43,203 nucleotides of DNA from Subtercola vilae (GTDB taxonomy: Bacteria > Actinomycetota > Actinomycetes > Actinomycetales > Microbacteriaceae): positions 1 to 43,203 of the forward strand of contig NZ_QYRT01000031.1 of NCBI RefSeq assembly GCF_004923255.1, read 5' to 3'. Shown here in pieces: positions 40,341-43,203 of the stretch. The notes under the pieces were generated by a model. The model was not told where the DNA came from, searched no databases, and saw only the letters and a program-made list of their open reading frames with translations. Made by a program: the position numbers and the translations under genes. The first letter of the stretch is position 1; each line of letters opens with the position of its first letter.

Positions 40341-41085
40341 CATGGCTGAGGAGTATCGGGTGTTCCGGATGCCCAAACAGCCGGGTATTCATCGGCCAAC
40401 AGTTCAGTTGCTGCATGGCATCGCGCTCTCGCACCGCTCGCCCACCCGGGCCGGAAGACTGCGTGCCCGGCGCGGCGACATCATCGGAATCGACCTCCCC
40501 GGGTTCGGCGGCACCCGCCGGGCGAAAAACCTGTTGAGTGTCGAAGCGTACGCTGCCGGAATCGCAGGCGTTCTGGACCGTCTCGAAGCTGACCCGGTGA
40601 TTACGGTGGGGCACTCCATGGGTGCGCAGTGCGCTGTCGAGCTCCCGTGAGCCGCCCCGACCTGGACAAAGTCGTCGTGATGATCGGACCAGTTGTCGAC
40701 CTCCGCTACAGAACCATGTGACAGCAGGGCGTCCGGCTGCTCCGCGACGCGGCTCTCGAACCGCGACAGACGAACATGATGGCCCAATTCGACTACGCCC
40801 GCTGCGGACCGGCCTGGTTCCTCACCGAAACCTGTGCCATGCTCGCCTGCCGCACCCACGACCGCGTTCAGCAACTGATCAAATCGCTTCTGGTGCGTCG
40901 CGGGAGCAACGGCCCGATAGCGGATGAATAGTGGGTGAGTTGGCCGGCCACCCACACCGGGTAACACCAGCCAGAGCATGCCCGGGTACCGCCACAACGT
41001 CGGACATAGTGCCCTGGCGGAGACCGAGAGAATGATCATCCTCTTCGAAGAACACCTCAGCAGCCAACCGGGAGACCGCGAGTGA
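40341..41085 (+). pseudogene. Decayed alpha/beta hydrolase gene
   Basis: From ATG 40341 the frame gives TVQLLHGIALSHRS, GDIIGIDLPGFGGTRRAKNL and VITVGHSMGAQCAVEL (nucleophile elbow GHSMG), stopping at TGA 40648-40650. Coding traces continue out of frame: DKVVVMIGPVVDLRYRTM with a TGA for Trp, QFDYARCGPAWFLTETCAML, an amber codon in IADE*WV, and GHRHNVGHSA with the catalytic His region. At least two shifts and two stop codons make it inactive. It follows the diacylglycerol kinase remnant by six bases; the two probably decayed together. Confidence 0.7.
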
Positions 41086-41412
41086 ACGCCCGTCTCGGAA
41101 GGCGCAGACTGGCCACTCTGATGATGCTTCTCGCAACTGACGCGTCCGGTCGCGGCCTTCTCTCGGGTGTCGCGATCGCCAGCAATCTTCGACCCGGTTT
41201 CTCGGCCCAAAATCGTCGAGGGCTCTTGATTGCCGAGGTGGTCGGGATAACACGGGGTCAAGGCTACGGCAACGTCTTACAGGTGGCTTAGGCGGGGGAG
41301 GGATGCCGGCCGAGGGTGAGGACACCGCTCATGCTGCGTTGTCGGGTCTGCTGCACGGATGGGTGACAGTTTGACGTGCCCCACAGTTTGGTTACCCGTT
41401 GGGGTGTGTAGA

Positions 41413-42285
41413 TTAGGCCGATCTGGATGTTTGTGTGAAGCGTAACTCGTGCTCGACTGGAGAGAGATACTCCAGCTGGGAATGGCGTCGTTGTCGGTTG
41501 TAAAAGATTTCGATGTAGTCGAAGATCGCGTTCGCCAAGTCGAGCCTTGTGCGCCATTTCTTCCGGTTGAGAAGCTCGATCTGCATGCTTGACCAAAAGG
41601 ATTCCATCATGGCGTTGTCGTAGCAGTCACCGATTGTGCCAAACGAGGGCATCCGCCCGGACGAGCGAATCTTGTTGGTGAAAGCCCACGAGGTGAATTG
41701 GACTCCGTGGTCGGCATGGACGATTCCGCCGGCTGCAGGTTGCCGGTTTTTGATCGCCATGTCCAGCGCGTTGACGACCAAGGTCGAGTCTTGGGCGCTA
41801 TCGATCGACCAGCCGACGATCTTTCTAGAGAACGTATCCATGACCGCGCAGCAATAGATTTTGCCTTCTCTCGTTGGATGTTCCGTGATGTCCGTGATCC
41901 ATAGTTCGTTTGGTGAGAGCCGGTGAAACTTGCGGTGTACCAGGTCGTCGGCGATGGCGATGCCGTGCAGCCGTTTCACCTTCGCTGGCCCTGGAAGCCC
42001 ACGGATGCCGGCTTTGCTCATCAGAACAGCCACCAGACGCTCGCTCACCTGGAGTTTCATGCCGATCGTCAACTCCGCATGAATCCGGCGGGACCCGTAG
42101 GTTTGCCGGGACGCGGTATGGACTTCGCTGATCAAACCCGTGAGCCACAAGCGGCGCATCTGAGTGGGCGATATTGGCCGGTTTTTGTATCTGTAATAGC
42201 CGGGGCTGCTGACTCCGAGGAGTCGGCAGCACAGCTTGGCCCGGTAGCCAGCCTCGATCAGCTGGTCGACTACCGGGTGAATCCT
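41413..42285 (-). CDS. IS3-family transposase OrfB (DDE integrase)
   Basis: 290 residues counted from the predicted frameshift at 42285; the first ATG in frame is 42159. IHPVVDQLIEAGYRAKLCCR leads to the HTH_21-type QTYGSRRIHAELT region and the rve core: ELWITDITEHPTREGKIYCC (first Asp), GIVHADHGVQFTS (second Asp) and DNAMMESFWSSMQIELL (Glu). The tail YIEIFYNRQRRHSQLEYLSP is typical. It is made as an OrfAB fusion by -1 slippage at the A4 run (42285-42288) near the orfA end. No disruption is seen, so the element may be active. Confidence 0.88.
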   Translation of the reverse strand, partial: RIHPVVDQLIEAGYRAKLCCRLLGVSSPGYYRYKNRPISPTQMRRLWLTGLISEVHTASRQTYGSRRIHAELTIGMKLQVSERLVAVLMSKAGIRGLPGPAKVKRLHGIAIADDLVHRKFHRLSPNELWITDITEHPTREGKIYCCAVMDTFSRKIVGWSIDSAQDSTLVVNALDMAIKNRQPAAGGIVHADHGVQFTSWAFTNKIRSSGRMPSFGTIGDCYDNAMMESFWSSMQIELLNRKKWRTRLDLANAIFDYIEIFYNRQRRHSQLEYLSPVEHELRFTQTSRSA

Positions 42286-42566
42286 TTTGGGCCAGGACGA
42301 TCTTCCCCGTGGAGCTTCGCGGCGATCTTCAAGATCTCGACTTCTGTTTCGAGTTGTCGGATTCGTTTCTTCGCTTTCGCCAGCTCAGCGGTTTCCGGCG
42401 TGGTTATCCCTGGCCGTTCTCCTCGATCGATCTGGTCTTGGCGCACCCAGCCGTGCAGTGCTGCCGCGCTCACCCCGAGCTGAACGGCCGCGGTCGTGAT
42501 GGGTTTGCCGGCTCGCACGAGAGCGACTGCTCTCAGGCGAAACTCGGCGGGGAATGGTCGTGGCAT
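42270..42566 (-). CDS. IS3-family transposase OrfA
   Basis: 98 residues from ATG 42566. The helix-turn-helix PFPAEFRLRAVALVRAGKPI, TTAAVQLGVSAAALHGWVRQ is followed by a leucine-zipper-like coil (ELAKAKKRIRQLETEVEILK). It ends GPKGFTR at TAG 42270-42272. The CCAAAAGG sequence near the end gives the -1 frameshift into orfB. Alone it can act as regulator of transposition. Confidence 0.88.
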   Translation of the reverse strand: MPRPFPAEFRLRAVALVRAGKPITTAAVQLGVSAAALHGWVRQDQIDRGERPGITTPETAELAKAKKRIRQLETEVEILKIAAKLHGEDRPGPKGFTR

Positions 42567-42643
42567 GGATGAAGCCTCTCAAAAGGGGCCCGAATCTTCA
42601 CACTGTTTCAGGTAACCAAACTATGGAGCAGGTCAGTTTCTAG

Positions 42644-42862
42644 TCACGCAGCCAGTGTGGCTGGCGTGTTCATGATGGCCTCGAGTTCGATCGTGGCCAA
42701 ACGGCCCAGGCGGGGCTGCCCGCGTCGGCGGTGGTAGGTCCGTTCGATCCAGGTCACGATCGCGAGCCGAAGCTGGTCCCGGGTGGTCCAAGATCGGCGG
42801 TCGAGGATGTTCTTCTGCAGCAGGCTGAAGAAGGATTCCATCGCCGCGTTGTCGCCACACTG
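42644..42862 (-). pseudogene. C-terminal fragment of an IS transposase
   Basis: The frame reads QCGDNAAMESFFSLLQKNIL, RLAIVTWIERTYHRRRGQPR and LGRLATIELEAIMNTPA with stop TGA at 42644-42646. This is the tail of a DDE (rve) transposase with its catalytic Glu in AMESFF, of a type different from the neighbouring OrfB. Everything before the QCGDN is missing, replaced by the inverted copy of the element end. Confidence 0.8.
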
Positions 42863-42904
42863 GCTGCGTGACTAGAAACTGTCATCTACTCGTGCAGCAG
42901 ACCC

Positions 42905-43203
42905 CACTGCGAAACATCGAGTCTCGCTCGTTCGAAGTCAGGTCAACACCGGAGCCGGAGTCCTACGGTTGTCCCGGCAAAAATTGCCCAGACTACGGAG
43001 GATCGATAGCCGCAAACTGGAACCGGACTTGAAATCAATTCTCAGATAACCCCGAGGTCCATGGGTGGCTACGCCGGTCATGGCCGGTTATGGTAGCTGG
43101 CAGTTCGTCGAGTGGGGTGGTCTTGCTGCCGTTGTTGCTGGTGCTGAGCTAATTTCGGGGCCAGCTAGTGGCTAGTTTTGTCGATTGAGTTCCTACAAAT
43201 AGC
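42905..43203. other. Non-coding end of window
   Basis: No open frame with coding bias, no repeat shared with the rest of the window, and no RNA gene was found in this stretch. Small local inverted repeats (GGCTACGCCGG/CATGGCCGG near 43064) are the only structure noticed. Confidence 0.4.

Larger units (their letters stand above)
41372..42635 (-). mobile_element. IS3-family insertion sequence
   Basis: Imperfect 25-bp inverted repeats (TGACGTGCCCCACAGTTTGG at 41372-41396 and its partner at 42611-42635, three mismatches) bound a 1264-base element with overlapping orfA and orfB. GTT at 41369-41371 and 42636-42638 is the target duplication. Confidence 0.88.
41344..42904. mobile_element. Remnant IS with long inverted ends, split by a second IS
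   Basis: Removing the inserted element at 41372-42635 rebuilds a left end GGGTCTGCTGCACGGATGGG then TGACAGTTTCTAGTCACG; the right end (42854-42904) is its inverted copy, perfect over 31 bases from 42854 to 42884 and imperfect beyond. Only about 250 bases lie between, holding a transposase tail. It is an internally deleted element. Confidence 0.6.

Noticed and set aside
40404-41325. Minus-strand open frames opposite the decayed hydrolase
   Set aside because: The protein traces GIDLPGFGG and GHSMGAQ on the plus strand show which strand was coding; the minus frames are shadows.

Overview
This window looks like a mobile, plasmid-type replicon from a high-GC actinobacterium, most likely of the family Microbacteriaceae. 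The evidence is high G+C at third codon positions, a DUF7882-type gene (38.1-38.5 kb) and a DUF6993-type lipoprotein (15.6-16.0 kb), both typical of that family from memory, a class E sortase, an SCO6880-type conjugation protein, and a replication protein with an archaeo-eukaryotic-primase-like N-terminus. No rRNA, tRNA or CRISPR was seen.

Layout. (1) 1-0.94 kb: a decayed edge with a frameshifted ArsN2-like acetyltransferase, an acetyltransferase tail, and a truncated last gene of the conjugation operon. (2) 0.94-11.8 kb, minus strand: a tightly overlapping type IV secretion / conjugation operon. In transcription order it encodes a ParA/MinD-like ATPase, a VirB2-like two-TM protein, a membrane-anchored protein, a VirB6/TrbL-like protein, an SCO6880-like protein, a VirB4-like ATPase, a VirD4/TraG coupling protein, an unknown soluble protein, a lipoprotein and a two-domain peptidoglycan hydrolase. 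No relaxase gene was recognised. (3) 11.9-16.0 kb, mostly plus strand: a gene with a possible poly-C frameshift, a small ribbon-helix-helix protein (minus), SSB, and three exported proteins (an HNH-type nuclease, a Ser/Gly-linker protein and a DUF6993 lipoprotein). (4) 16.1-20.1 kb, minus: a class E sortase and its probable substrate, a 997-residue LAHTG-anchored surface protein with a candidate thioester domain. (5) 20.2-22.1 kb, minus: ParB and an overlapping unknown gene.

(6) 22.3-26.3 kb, plus: a wHTH gene, then an XRE regulator, an ImmA/IrrE protease, a multi-TM protein and a membrane-anchored alpha/beta hydrolase in one run, then another wHTH. (7) 26.6-29.9 kb: three small genes and the replication gene, separated by three copies of a terminator-plus-hairpin cassette whose stem shows a compensatory base change. 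(8) 30.1-35.1 kb: small genes, a partition locus (parA, parB-like) flanked by arrays of 16-bp and 8-bp repeats, a Xre/RES toxin-antitoxin pair, and an NrdH redoxin with a second SSB. Two genes here are preceded by related ~200-bp leaders. (9) 35.3-37.5 kb: a tyrosine recombinase and an overlapping recombinase-like partner. (10) 37.7-43.2 kb: small genes, a decayed diacylglycerol kinase / alpha/beta hydrolase pair, and an IS3-family element inserted inside the end of an older, deleted IS.

Together the window holds replication, partition, addiction, DNA processing and DNA transfer functions, plus surface proteins that may serve cell contact and a regulated membrane/hydrolase module of unknown purpose. 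The strongest candidates for undescribed biology are the covarying hairpin cassettes before rep, the two long-range-paired leaders, and the XRE-ImmA-membrane-hydrolase module.
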